NCBI GenBank assembly: GCA_014859895.1
Contig: JACZKS010000171.1
Span: 1 to 57,597 of the forward strand
From: Rhodospirillales bacterium
Lineage (GTDB): Bacteria; Pseudomonadota; Alphaproteobacteria; Rhodospirillales; Shumkoniaceae
Length of the DNA: 57,597 nt
Direction of reading: 5' to 3'
In this document: in pieces, positions 8,993 to 17,160 of the stretch
Position numbering within the stretch: the first letter of the stretch is position 1
Layout of the letters: the number at the start of each line of letters is the position of its first letter
Notes under the pieces: model-generated
What the model was told of the DNA's origin: nothing
Database searches by the model: none
The model's input: only the letters and a program-made list of their open reading frames with translations
Program-made: the position numbers and the translations under genes

Positions 8993-10026
8993 TGGCCCCG
9001 ACATCGACCCGGACCCGGCAAATGGCACCCCTGCCCCTGGCCCTCACCATGGGCGAGCCCGCGGGAGTGGGCGGCGAAGTGACGCTGGGCGCGTGGCTGC
9101 GACGCGATGCCGCGATGCCCTGCTTTTTCGTGATCGACGATGCCGCCCGGCTGCAATCGCTGTCGGCGAGGCTTAGCCTTAAGGTGCCCATCGAGCGCAT
9201 CGACTCTCCCGAGGAGGCGCCCCGGATCTTCCCCACAGCCCTTCCCGTGCTGGACCAACCGCTCGGCATCGAGGTCCTTCCCGGCAAGCCCACGCCCGCC
9301 GCGGCGGAAGCGGTCCGCCGGTCCATTGAAATGGCGGTGGCTTTCGTCCAGCAAGACCGGGCCGGAGCCGTCGTCACCAATCCGATCCACAAGGAAGTCC
9401 TCTATGCCGCCGGGTTCACCTTTCCCGGCCATACCGAATTCCTGGCCGCCCTGGCCGGCATCCGCACGCCGCCCATCATGATGCTGCTTTGCCCCGAGCT
9501 GCGGGTCGTCCCGGTCACCATTCACGTCAGCCTTGCCGATGCGCTCCGGACCCTGACGACGGAAGCCATCGTCGTCGCCGCCGAAATCACCGCCGCCTCC
9601 CTGAAAGGGGATTTCGGGATCGAACACCCGCGGCTGGCAATTCCCGGCCTCAATCCCCACGCTGGGGAAGGCGGGGCCATGGGCACCGAAGAGCAGACCA
9701 TCATCCGGCCGGCCATCGACATACTGCGGGCGAAGGGAATCGACGCCACCGGACCGTTCCCTCCCGACACGCTTTTCACCCCGCGCGCCCGGCGCACTTA
9801 CGACGCCGCCATCTGCATGTATCACGATCAGGCGCTGATCCCGATCAAGGCGCTCGACTTCGACGGCGGCGTCAACGCCACGCTCGGGCTGCCGTTCGTG
9901 CGCACCTCGCCGGACCATGGGACGGCGCTCGACATCGCGGGAAGCGGAAAGGCCGAACCGGGCAGCCTGATGGCGGCCTTACGCGTCGCCGCCGAGATGA
10001 CGGCCAACCGGGCCCGTCGTTCATGA
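8992..10026 (+). CDS. pdxA: 4-hydroxythreonine-4-phosphate dehydrogenase PdxA
   Basis: NAD-dependent oxidation of 4-phosphohydroxy-L-threonine in pyridoxal phosphate synthesis. Visible motifs are LALTMGEPAGVG near the start, GHTEFLA, LNPHAGEGG and MYHDQALIPIK, which carry the divalent-metal histidines. The ATG at 8992 overlaps the surA stop by one base; a second ATG at 9022 would give the more typical start MAPLPLALTMGEP. The stop overlaps rsmA by four bases. pdxA-rsmA adjacency is the common proteobacterial arrangement. Confidence 0.92.
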   Translation: MAPTSTRTRQMAPLPLALTMGEPAGVGGEVTLGAWLRRDAAMPCFFVIDDAARLQSLSARLSLKVPIERIDSPEEAPRIFPTALPVLDQPLGIEVLPGKPTPAAAEAVRRSIEMAVAFVQQDRAGAVVTNPIHKEVLYAAGFTFPGHTEFLAALAGIRTPPIMMLLCPELRVVPVTIHVSLADALRTLTTEAIVVAAEITAASLKGDFGIEHPRLAIPGLNPHAGEGGAMGTEEQTIIRPAIDILRAKGIDATGPFPPDTLFTPRARRTYDAAICMYHDQALIPIKALDFDGGVNATLGLPFVRTSPDHGTALDIAGSGKAEPGSLMAALRVAAEMTANRARRS

Positions 10027-10886
10027 CCGGCGCCCCGACGGCGGCCGATCTTCCGCCGCTCCGCGAGGTCATCGCCCGCCACGATCTCACCGCGCGCCAT
10101 TCCCTGGGCCAGCATTTCCTGTTCGATTCCAACCTGTGCCGGCGCATCGCGCTGACGGCGGGCGACCTTGGCGATGCCACGGTCATCGAGATCGGCCCCG
10201 GCCCGGGAGGCCTGACGCGCGCCCTGCTGCTGGCCGGGGCTCGTCGCGTGATCGCCATCGAAAAGGATCCGCGTTGCGTTTCCGCCCTCAAGGAACTGGC
10301 CGGCCCTTTTGGCGAGCGGTTCGAGTTGATCGAGGGAGATGCCCTGGAGGTCGACGTCGCCAAGCTCGGCCCGCCGCCGCAGCGTATCGTCGCCAACCTT
10401 CCCTACAACGTGGCGACGCCCCTTCTCCTGCAATGGCTCCGCCAGGCCTCGGCTTTCGAGAGCCTAACCCTGATGTTCCAGAAGGAGGTCGCCGACCGCC
10501 TCCTCGCCAGCCCCCGCAGCAAGGCGTACGGGCGGCTCACGGTGATCACCCAGTGGCTGTGCGAAGTGCGCTCCGCCTTTACCGTCGACCGGCGGGCCTT
10601 CACCCCGCCGCCCAAGGTGACGAGCAGCGTCGTCGTTCTCACCCCCCGGCCGCAGCCGCTGGCCCCGGCCTCGTTCAAGGCACTGGAAACGGTGACGGCG
10701 GCAGCCTTCGGCCAGCGCCGCAAGATGCTGCGAGCCAGCCTGCGCCGGTTGGATCTCGACCTCGCCGGCCTGGGAATCGACCCGTCGGCCCGGGCCGAGG
10801 AGTTGGAGGTGCCCGCCTTCTGCGCATTGGCGAGAGCCCTGGAGGAGAAATCCGAGCCCGGCGTATTTCAGGGACGCCATACTTAA
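10023..10886 (+). CDS. rsmA: 16S rRNA (A1518/A1519-N6,N6) dimethyltransferase RsmA/KsgA
   Basis: Dimethylates two adjacent adenines in the 3' hairpin of 16S rRNA. It shows HSLGQHFL, the SAM site EIGPGPGGLT (about residues 56-65), NLPYNVATPLL (catalytic NLPY) and the C-terminal helical domain to ALARALEEK. The last eight residues, GVFQGRHT, and the TAA stop are encoded by a palindromic repeat at 10860-10924. The convergent gene pxpC ends with almost the same peptide, so this tail is repeat-derived and not part of the RsmA fold. Confidence 0.93.
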   Translation: MTGAPTAADLPPLREVIARHDLTARHSLGQHFLFDSNLCRRIALTAGDLGDATVIEIGPGPGGLTRALLLAGARRVIAIEKDPRCVSALKELAGPFGERFELIEGDALEVDVAKLGPPPQRIVANLPYNVATPLLLQWLRQASAFESLTLMFQKEVADRLLASPRSKAYGRLTVITQWLCEVRSAFTVDRRAFTPPPKVTSSVVVLTPRPQPLAPASFKALETVTAAAFGQRRKMLRASLRRLDLDLAGLGIDPSARAEELEVPAFCALARALEEKSEPGVFQGRHT

Positions 10887-10924
10887 TTCTTGGCGAACTA
10901 AGTATGGTGTCCCTGAAATACGCC
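10860..10924. repeat. 26-bp palindromic repeat element at the rsmA/pxpC junction
   Basis: Arms at 10860-10885 and 10899-10924 are reverse complements except for one position (a G-T wobble), with a 13-base loop. The inner motif GGGACGCCATACTTAATTC and its partner resemble the palindromes found with REP-associated tyrosine transposases, as I remember them. A related element lies at 29166-29251 and shares TATTTC and TTAATTC at the same places. The repeat supplies the last codons and the stop of rsmA (plus) and of pxpC (minus). Confidence 0.85.
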
Positions 10925-11923
10925 GTCGATCAGGTTGACGCCGAGAAGGTTGGCGGTGTCGTCGACAGTGCTGCCGACGCGATAGAAAGCCCTTTCCAGC
11001 CGATCGATGCCCTCCAGCATGGCGATGCGAAGGTCTTCGGCCTCCTCCACGCTCACGGCCTGAAAGCGCACCGCGTTACCCGGACGGCACTGCGCCAACA
11101 CCGGCAGATCGGCGGAGATGACGGTGGCGATCTTGGCGTATCCGCCGGTCGTCTGGCGGTCGGCCAGCATGATGATCGGCTGGCCGCTGCCGATCACCTG
11201 CACGCTGCCCGGCGCGATGCCGTCGGAAACGATGTTGTAGTCCGCCGCGTGCCGGATCGGCGGTCCCTCGAAGCGATACCCCATGCGATCGGATTGCGGC
11301 AGGATGCGGTAAGCGGAAGAAAGGAAGGTCGCCTTCCCCTCTTCGGTGAACAGGTCGTCCTGAGGGCCGAGAACGACGCGCACGAAATCGCGGCCTTTCG
11401 GCCACAAGCCCGGTTTCAACCAGCGGTCGGGATCGTCGAAACACTCGGCCGCAGCCAACGGAATGCGGCTTCCGGCCTTCAACGGTTGGCCGTCCACACC
11501 TCCCAGTGCCGAGCGCACGTGGGTCGAGCGGCTCCCCAGCACTTTCGGCAGATCGAAGCCGCCGGCCACCGCCAGATAACCCCGCGTGCCGGAATGCGCC
11601 CGCCCGATGACCAGCCGGTCGCCCCGCCTGAGCGTATGACTGGCGTAGGCGCCGACCCGCCGGCCGTTGACCGAGACCGGGAAGTCGCCGCCGGCGACGG
11701 CGATCCGGCAAGCCGCTGCTTCCACCACGTAGGTTCCCCCGGCCAGGGTGAATTCGATGGCGGCCTCGCCCGCCTCGTTTCCCGCCAACCGGTTGGCGAG
11801 GCGCAGGGCCACTTCGTCCATGGCGCCCGCCACCGTGACGCCGAATCGCTGATAGCCGACGCGCCCGAGGTCCTGAAGGGTGGCGAGCGGGCCGGGATCG
11901 GCGACAAGCAGGGCCGCCATCAC
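10898..11923 (-). CDS. pxpC: 5-oxoprolinase subunit C (biotin-dependent carboxyltransferase/KipA family)
   Basis: Subunit of the ATP-dependent 5-oxoprolinase PxpABC, which opens the lactam ring of pyroglutamate. The 341 residues match the KipA/allophanate-hydrolase subunit 2 family: PGPLATLQDLGRVGYQ near the start, GGDFPVSVNGRRV, GYLAVAGGF, RMGYRFEGPPI and QTTGGYAKIATV. The start overlaps pxpB by four bases. The last eight residues, GVFQGHHT, and the TAG stop come from the palindrome shared with rsmA, so the native C-terminus has been replaced or extended. Confidence 0.88.
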   Translation of the reverse strand: MMAALLVADPGPLATLQDLGRVGYQRFGVTVAGAMDEVALRLANRLAGNEAGEAAIEFTLAGGTYVVEAAACRIAVAGGDFPVSVNGRRVGAYASHTLRRGDRLVIGRAHSGTRGYLAVAGGFDLPKVLGSRSTHVRSALGGVDGQPLKAGSRIPLAAAECFDDPDRWLKPGLWPKGRDFVRVVLGPQDDLFTEEGKATFLSSAYRILPQSDRMGYRFEGPPIRHAADYNIVSDGIAPGSVQVIGSGQPIIMLADRQTTGGYAKIATVISADLPVLAQCRPGNAVRFQAVSVEEAEDLRIAMLEGIDRLERAFYRVGSTVDDTANLLGVNLIDGVFQGHHT

Positions 11924-12675
11924 GCCGCCTCCTCGTGCCAGGCCACGGTGTCTCCGGTCTCGGCCCGCGCCGCCAGGACATCGAACTCGGCGGCGGCGAT
12001 CGGCGAAAAGCGGATGCGATCGCCGGGTGCGATCAGAAAGGGATCGTCACGCCTGAGGTCGAAGGTGCGAACCGGCGTTCGCCCCAGCATATGCCAGCCG
12101 CTGGGCGCCGCCACCGAGAACACCGCCGCCTGCTGGCCGCCGATCGCCACGCTGCCGGCCGGAACCAGCGTTCGCGGGGTTTCGCGCCGGGGCGTGTGGA
12201 GGACTTCGGGCAGCCCTCCCAGATAAGCGAAGCCGGGCGTGAAGCCGATCATGTAGACCCGATAGGTCGCCCCCGAATGAAGGGCGATGACGTCTTCCGG
12301 CGTCATGTCGTGAACCTTGGCCACCCATTCCAGGTCTTCGCCATGATCGCCGCCGTAGCAGACCGGGATCACCCATTGCCGTCCCACCGTCGCCGCCTGA
12401 TCCGCGCCCTTCGCGAGTTCCGCCAATCGAGAAATCAGTTGGCGGGCTCGGATCACCAGGGGGTCATAGGTAACCAGCAGCGACCGGTAGGTCGGCACGG
12501 TCTCGACGACGCCTTCGATTCCCGCCCCGGAGATCCTGGCATCCAAGGCCATGACGCGGTCGCTCAACGCCTCGTCCACCGCGCTGCCGAATTCGACGAC
12601 GACGGCACCGTCCCCCGCCGGCAGAAAACGGGGCGGGGTCGCGACTTTCGCGGGTGGCTGCATGCTGTCGGACAT
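11920..12675 (-). CDS. pxpB: 5-oxoprolinase subunit B (KipI family)
   Basis: Partner of PxpC, 251 residues. Family motifs are FLPAGDGAVVVEFG, VPTYRSLLVTYDP, IPVCYGGDHGEDLEWVA, GFTPGFAYLGGLP and ETPRTLVPAGSVAIGGQQ. The first 15 or so residues before RFLPAGDG are extra and variable. It is translated before pxpC on the minus strand and diverges from pxpA across a 144-base gap. Confidence 0.9.
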   Translation of the reverse strand: MSDSMQPPAKVATPPRFLPAGDGAVVVEFGSAVDEALSDRVMALDARISGAGIEGVVETVPTYRSLLVTYDPLVIRARQLISRLAELAKGADQAATVGRQWVIPVCYGGDHGEDLEWVAKVHDMTPEDVIALHSGATYRVYMIGFTPGFAYLGGLPEVLHTPRRETPRTLVPAGSVAIGGQQAAVFSVAAPSGWHMLGRTPVRTFDLRRDDPFLIAPGDRIRFSPIAAAEFDVLAARAETGDTVAWHEEAA

Positions 12676-12749
12676 CGAAGTTCTCCGCAGGCTTCCGCTC
12701 TTACTGGGCGTCTACCCTGCCGCTTCGCGATACCGCTGGCAATCGGTTC

Positions 12750-12780
12750 TTGGCAAAGCGCCCTCGGCTCGGCGCATAAT
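12750..12780 (+). promoter_or_regulatory. Candidate sigma-70 promoter of pxpA
   Basis: TTGGCA (12750-12755) and CATAAT (12775-12780) each match five of six consensus bases, but the 19-base spacer is long. The predicted start would leave an untranslated leader of about 33 bases before pxpA, with AAAGGAG as ribosome-binding site. Confidence 0.35.
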
Positions 12781-12819
12781 GGGCGATATCGTCACGAGAC
12801 AGCGGAAAGGAGAAGGACG

Positions 12820-13593
12820 ATGGTGCGGGTGGACCTGAACAGCGACATGGGGGAAAGCTTCGGCGCCTATACCATGGGTGACGACGCGGCGATGCTCAAG
12901 ATCGTCAGTTCCGCCAACATCGCCTGCGGCTTCCACGGCGGCGACCCGCTGGTCATGGATACCACGCTTCGCTGCGCCAAGGAAAACGGCGTCGGCGCCG
13001 GCGCCCATCCCAGCTTCATCGATCAGTGGGGTTTCGGCCGCCGGCCGATCCAGGGCGAGCGTCCCGAGGATATCGAGAAGATCCTCGTCTATCAGATCGG
13101 GGCGCTGGTGGCGATGGCCTCTCACGTCGGTCACGCGGTCACCCATCTGAAACCGCACGGGTCGCTGAACAACATGGCCTGCGTCGACGCCGGCCTCGCC
13201 ATGGCCTGCGCGCGGGCGGCCCGCACCAGCGACTGGAACCTCATCCTGGTTGCCATGCCCGGCACCGAAATGGAGAAAGCCGGCGAGAAGCTGGGCCTGC
13301 GGGTCGCCCGCGAGGTGTTCGCGGATCGCGCCTACACCGACGAGGGGCACTTGGTTTCCCGCAAGATCGAAGGTTCGATGATCCACGACCCCGAAGTGGC
13401 GGCGCGCCGCGTGGTGCGCATGGTCGAGGACCAGGAAGTCGTCAGCATCACCGGCAAGCGCGTGCCGGTCCGCGTCGACACCGTTTGCGTCCACGGCGAC
13501 AACCCGGCCGCCGTCGCCATGGCAACCCAGATTCGCGAAACGCTGAAGGCCGAAGGAATCGCCATCGCCCCGATGACGGAGATTGTCGGCTAG
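12820..13593 (+). CDS. pxpA: 5-oxoprolinase subunit A (LamB/YcsF family)
   Basis: Third subunit of the pyroglutamate-cleaving enzyme. LNSDMGESFGAYTMGDD at residues 5-21 is the family signature. It is followed by SANIACGFHGGDP, GAHPSFIDQWGFGRR, HLKPHGSLNN and CVHGDNPAA. 257 residues, full length. The ATG at 12820 follows AAAGGAGAAGGACG. It is divergently transcribed from pxpBC, whereas the three genes more often share one operon. Confidence 0.92.
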   Translation: MVRVDLNSDMGESFGAYTMGDDAAMLKIVSSANIACGFHGGDPLVMDTTLRCAKENGVGAGAHPSFIDQWGFGRRPIQGERPEDIEKILVYQIGALVAMASHVGHAVTHLKPHGSLNNMACVDAGLAMACARAARTSDWNLILVAMPGTEMEKAGEKLGLRVAREVFADRAYTDEGHLVSRKIEGSMIHDPEVAARRVVRMVEDQEVVSITGKRVPVRVDTVCVHGDNPAAVAMATQIRETLKAEGIAIAPMTEIVG

Positions 13594-13603
13594 AGGCTCG
13601 CGA

Positions 13604-13789
13604 TCAGCCCCGGCCGGAGGCATTGGCCGCGTTGCCATCCCCGCCGGCCTTGCCGCGGCGCATGTAGTGCCGCTCCGGGTGATAGGGTCTGATGAGGCGT
13701 AGCGCCCGGTCGAGGTGTTCGAAGTGCCGCTTCAAGGATTCGCGGATCTTGCCGAGGATATTGCTCCCGTCGTTGATCGATAGGGTCAT
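13604..13789 (-). CDS. Small hypothetical protein, 61 residues
   Basis: Not recognised. The start overlaps the stop of the epimerase-like gene by four bases (ATGA), which argues for coupled translation at the end of that operon. The product is basic (pI clearly above 7), with an amphipathic helix-like stretch KIRESLKRHFEHLDRALRLI and a glycine/asparagine-rich tail. No membrane segment or cysteines are visible. It could be a chance open frame behind the operon. Confidence 0.4.
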   Translation of the reverse strand: MTLSINDGSNILGKIRESLKRHFEHLDRALRLIRPYHPERHYMRRGKAGGDGNAANASGRG

Positions 13790-14790
13790 GACTGCACTCG
13801 GTTTTCAGACGTGTTGAACGTAATCTTCGGCGGGGTCCCGGCGACGGAAACCTCGAGGCGGTATCTCTGCCGTTCCCCCGGCTGAAGGACGCGCCCCGGC
13901 TCGCTGCCGCCGTCGGGGGTCCGCCGGCTGGTACATGGTTCGATGGAGAGCACGCCGCAGTGGGCGCGCAAATCGCCCCACAGTTGCATCACTGGCAGGG
14001 CTACCGGATCAAATTTGAAGGTGATGCGAAGGGAATCCACACCCGCCCGGTCCGAAGGCGTCGTGACGGTCCAGGACGCCTCGCCCTCGCCGGCAGGGTG
14101 ACACTGCGGCACTTCCGGCCCGTTGCCCGCCGCTAGGCTCAGCGGGCCCAAAATGCGGCGGCCGGCCGAGGCGACGGTCGTGCCGTCGGCGATGGCGGGG
14201 TAGCCGAGATTGAAGTGATAGAGGACCTGGTGGGGGGCGGGCTCGGGACCGCAGTTCTCGACGGTATCGATGATGGCGATGGCGCTGCCCCCCGCTTCCG
14301 CCTCGATGCGACGGCAAAGCTTGAGCAGGCTGCCGCCGTACCGGCCCTGGACGATTTCTCCCTCGCAGAAGAGGATCGGCGGCGAGGCTGCCCAGTTTTC
14401 GCCATAAGCCGTGAGTCGCGCCGGAGTGACGGGCAGTTCCCCATGCATCGGCGCATCGCCTTCCGAGCGGCGGATCGAGTCGAGGCCGCAGGTCATCAGG
14501 AAACCTGAGAGACCGCCAGTCAAGCCGGTGCGGCGGTCGGCGAGCGGATCCCGCAGGGAGGGATGTCGGAAGCCGGACGGCGACTGCCAGGCGAGCGGCA
14601 CACCGCACCAGGACGCAAGCCCGATGTCCAGCGAGCGGTCGGCGAGTACGACGAAGTCGAGGCCGCCGCCGGTCGAGAAGGCGAGGACGCGTACCCCGTT
14701 CTCGACCCCGTCGTTCAAGGTCAGCGACCGGACGCTCGCCAGCTGGCGGAGCGTCCCGACGAGGGGGGCCAACGCGGACATGCCGCTCAC
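13786..14790 (-). CDS. Aldose 1-epimerase-like protein, DUF4432 family
   Basis: Probable carbohydrate mutarotase-fold protein of 334 residues. GLDFVVLADRSLDIG near residues 44-58, FLMTCGLDSIRRSEGDAPMHG and the late IEPCTSRRTPDGG belong to the DUF4432 galactose-mutarotase superfamily. The gene lies between the sulfatase gene and a small ORF with four-base overlaps on both sides, so it is co-translated with the sulfatase and ABC transporter. This context suggests handling of a sulfated or sugar-like substrate after uptake. Confidence 0.75.
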   Translation of the reverse strand: MSGMSALAPLVGTLRQLASVRSLTLNDGVENGVRVLAFSTGGGLDFVVLADRSLDIGLASWCGVPLAWQSPSGFRHPSLRDPLADRRTGLTGGLSGFLMTCGLDSIRRSEGDAPMHGELPVTPARLTAYGENWAASPPILFCEGEIVQGRYGGSLLKLCRRIEAEAGGSAIAIIDTVENCGPEPAPHQVLYHFNLGYPAIADGTTVASAGRRILGPLSLAAGNGPEVPQCHPAGEGEASWTVTTPSDRAGVDSLRITFKFDPVALPVMQLWGDLRAHCGVLSIEPCTSRRTPDGGSEPGRVLQPGERQRYRLEVSVAGTPPKITFNTSENRVQS

Positions 14791-16316
14791 GCCGCCGCCG
14801 CGACCTGCGGCAGGTCCAGGCGAGTGAAGGCCTCGGCCGGCGCTTCGTTGGCGCGCATCAGCCGGGTCATCAGGTCGAGGAGCCGGCTCTCCTCGGGACT
14901 ACCGCGTAACGGGTTCCGCTGTCCGGGATCGGTTGCCAGGTCATAGAGCCGGGTGTCGCTTTCCAGCAGGGCGCCGGGGCCATAGTTGTTGTACATCGGC
15001 GAGCGCTCGATGACCGGCACCCGCAGCAGCTTGGCCCCCTTGGTGAACGAGAAGCCGTCGGAAAGGCTGGCCAGCGACAGTTCCTCGGGCGTGAAGAACG
15101 AGAAGATGTGAGTCGGCATCACCGTGTACTGGTAGATCTCCTGCGCCGCCAGGTCGGCCGGATAGCGATGGTAGGTGTAGCGGCCGTCGGTGATGTTCAC
15201 CGCGCCGCCGAAATAGCCGAACAGCGCCCCTTCCCGCCTTGCCTCGTTGCGCCGCATGCCCAGTAGCGAGAAGCCCTCCATGTTCGGCTCCGGGGCAACC
15301 CCGAACAGGTCGAGGAAGGTCGGCGCGATATCGATCGTCTGGCTAAGCGCGGACGTGCGCGTACCGGCCAGTTCCGGCGCGCGAGGATCGTGGATGAACA
15401 ACGGGATGTGGACGATCTCCTCGTACATGTTCATCCGGTTCTTGGCCCAGAAGTCGTGCTCGCCGAGCAGGAAGCCGTGGTCGGTGGTGACGATCAGCGC
15501 GGTGTCCTTCCACAGGTCGTGGCGGTCGAAATAGTCGAGCAGCTGACCCATCAGGAAATCGCACATCGACATGATGGCGTAATAGTTGGCCCGCAATTCC
15601 TCGCATTCGGCCGGCAATTCGTCGACACGGCCATAGCGGGGCCAGTCGCGCACCGGTCCGTTCCAACCGGTTTCGAAAGGCTTCTTGAAGCGGGCCGGCG
15701 CATAGAACGGCTCGTGGGGGTCGAAGCATTCGATCTGCAACAGCCATCCATCCGTGTCGCGGTTGCGGTCCAGGAAGTCGAAGCCGTGCTCGAAGCACTT
15801 GACCGAGGGGAAGTCCTTTTCTTCCTTGATGAACTCGCGATTGACGACGTTGCGGGCGCAATACTTCCGCCGCTCCGTCGTGAACTGGCGGGCATGGTAC
15901 ATCTCGCGCAGCCTTTCCCAGTGCGGCTGCACCATCGCCTTCCAGGCGTCGCCCTCCTGGCCGCGCACGAATTCGTAGGAATCGTAGCGGTTATGGTAGG
16001 TGGCGCCGCCGTCCTCCCAGTAATGAAAGTGGTCGGTGACGAGGTGGCTGTAGACGCCGGCGCCGCGGTGCAGCAGCTCGGGGAAGGCGTCGTCGAACGG
16101 CTCCAGCGGCCCCCAGCTGCGGTGCAGAAAATTGAGGCGGCCGGTCAGCATATCGCGACGGGCCGGCATGCACGGCAGGCTGCCGACATAGTGGCGATCG
16201 AAAGTCACCGAGCGCCGCGCCAGGCGGTCGAAATTCGGTGTCGGCACGCGCGCGCCGCCGTAACAGCCTAGCAGATGCCGGTTGAGGGAATCGAACAGGA
16301 CAAAGACAGCTTTCAT
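14787..16316 (-). CDS. Cys-type sulfatase / phosphonate monoester hydrolase family
   Basis: Alkaline-phosphatase superfamily hydrolase, 509 residues. CMPAR at residues 49-53 fits the C-x-P-x-R signature, in which the cysteine is converted to formylglycine by a maturation enzyme encoded elsewhere. FDSLNRHLLGCYGG at the start and TTDHGFLLGEHDFWAKN carry metal ligands. No signal peptide is seen, so it likely acts in the cytoplasm on an imported substrate. I chose the ATG at 16316 (MKAVFVLFDS), 17 bases after the permease stop with GGAGAGGG upstream; the ATG at 16346 would overlap the permease gene. Confidence 0.82.
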   Translation of the reverse strand: MKAVFVLFDSLNRHLLGCYGGARVPTPNFDRLARRSVTFDRHYVGSLPCMPARRDMLTGRLNFLHRSWGPLEPFDDAFPELLHRGAGVYSHLVTDHFHYWEDGGATYHNRYDSYEFVRGQEGDAWKAMVQPHWERLREMYHARQFTTERRKYCARNVVNREFIKEEKDFPSVKCFEHGFDFLDRNRDTDGWLLQIECFDPHEPFYAPARFKKPFETGWNGPVRDWPRYGRVDELPAECEELRANYYAIMSMCDFLMGQLLDYFDRHDLWKDTALIVTTDHGFLLGEHDFWAKNRMNMYEEIVHIPLFIHDPRAPELAGTRTSALSQTIDIAPTFLDLFGVAPEPNMEGFSLLGMRRNEARREGALFGYFGGAVNITDGRYTYHRYPADLAAQEIYQYTVMPTHIFSFFTPEELSLASLSDGFSFTKGAKLLRVPVIERSPMYNNYGPGALLESDTRLYDLATDPGQRNPLRGSPEESRLLDLMTRLMRANEAPAEAFTRLDLPQVAAAA

Positions 16317-16332
16317 GAAGATATTCCCTCTC

Positions 16333-17160
16333 CTATTTGATGGCACCCTTGGTCAGGCCCGAGACGATGAAGCGCTGCCCGATCACCAGCAGCACCAGGG
16401 CCGGCACGATCGACAGCGCCGCGCTGGCGGCCATTTGCGTGTACTGGATCTCGTAGTCCTGGGCGAACTTGGCGATGGCGACCGGCACTGTGGCCGTCTG
16501 CTTCATGGTCAAATTCAGGGCGACGGCGAATTCGTTCCACGAGAACACGAACGTCAGTACGCCGGTGGCCGCCAGCCCGGGGCGGATGATCGGCACCACG
16601 ATCCTGCCGAGCAGGACGGGCGTCGAGGCGCCGTCGATGCGCGCCGCCTCGATCAGTTCCTGTGGCACGTCGCGCACGAAGACACCCATCAACCAGATGG
16701 CCATCGGCAGGTTGAGCGTGGTGTGGGCCAGGATCAGGCCGGTGAAGGTGTTGTCCAGCCCAACGCTGCGCGCCATTGTGTACCAGGCGCCTGCCAGGGC
16801 GATCGGCGGGATCATGTGGAAGATGATTGTCCAGCCGAGGAAGGAATGCAGCACCCAGGGATGCCAACGCATGCGGTACAACGACCACGCAGCCGTGGTG
16901 CCGATCAGCAGGCAGAGCGCGGTGGAGGTGATGCCGACCAGGAGCGAGTTCCGGTAGTTCAGCAGGAAGTCCGAGGTCTTGGAGAACAGCACTTCGGCGA
17001 AGTTCATCAGCACCGGGGAAAAGGCGAACTCGCCCATCAGCAGCGAGATCGGCGTGCGGAAGCCCGCCGCCACCACCCAGACGACCGGAAACAGCACGAC
17101 GAGGGCGGCGATGACCAGCACTGCATGGCCCATCAGCCGGGAAAGGTGCATGCGCCTCAT
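16333..17160 (-). CDS. Carbohydrate-type ABC transporter permease (MalG/UgpE-like)
   Basis: Inner-membrane subunit with six predicted helices, 275 residues. The EAA loop IEAARIDGASTPVLL docks to an ATPase. The start at 17160 overlaps the upstream permease stop by four bases; a longer reading frame upstream is only a shadow of that gene. It belongs to the CUT1 sugar/glycerol-phosphate type of importer. Confidence 0.85.
   Translation of the reverse strand: MRRMHLSRLMGHAVLVIAALVVLFPVVWVVAAGFRTPISLLMGEFAFSPVLMNFAEVLFSKTSDFLLNYRNSLLVGITSTALCLLIGTTAAWSLYRMRWHPWVLHSFLGWTIIFHMIPPIALAGAWYTMARSVGLDNTFTGLILAHTTLNLPMAIWLMGVFVRDVPQELIEAARIDGASTPVLLGRIVVPIIRPGLAATGVLTFVFSWNEFAVALNLTMKQTATVPVAIAKFAQDYEIQYTQMAASAALSIVPALVLLVIGQRFIVSGLTKGAIK

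Noticed and set aside
10136-12226. A 696-codon plus-strand frame across rsmA and pxpCB
   Set aside because: It is out of frame with rsmA and antisense to pxpC and pxpB, all three with clear family motifs.
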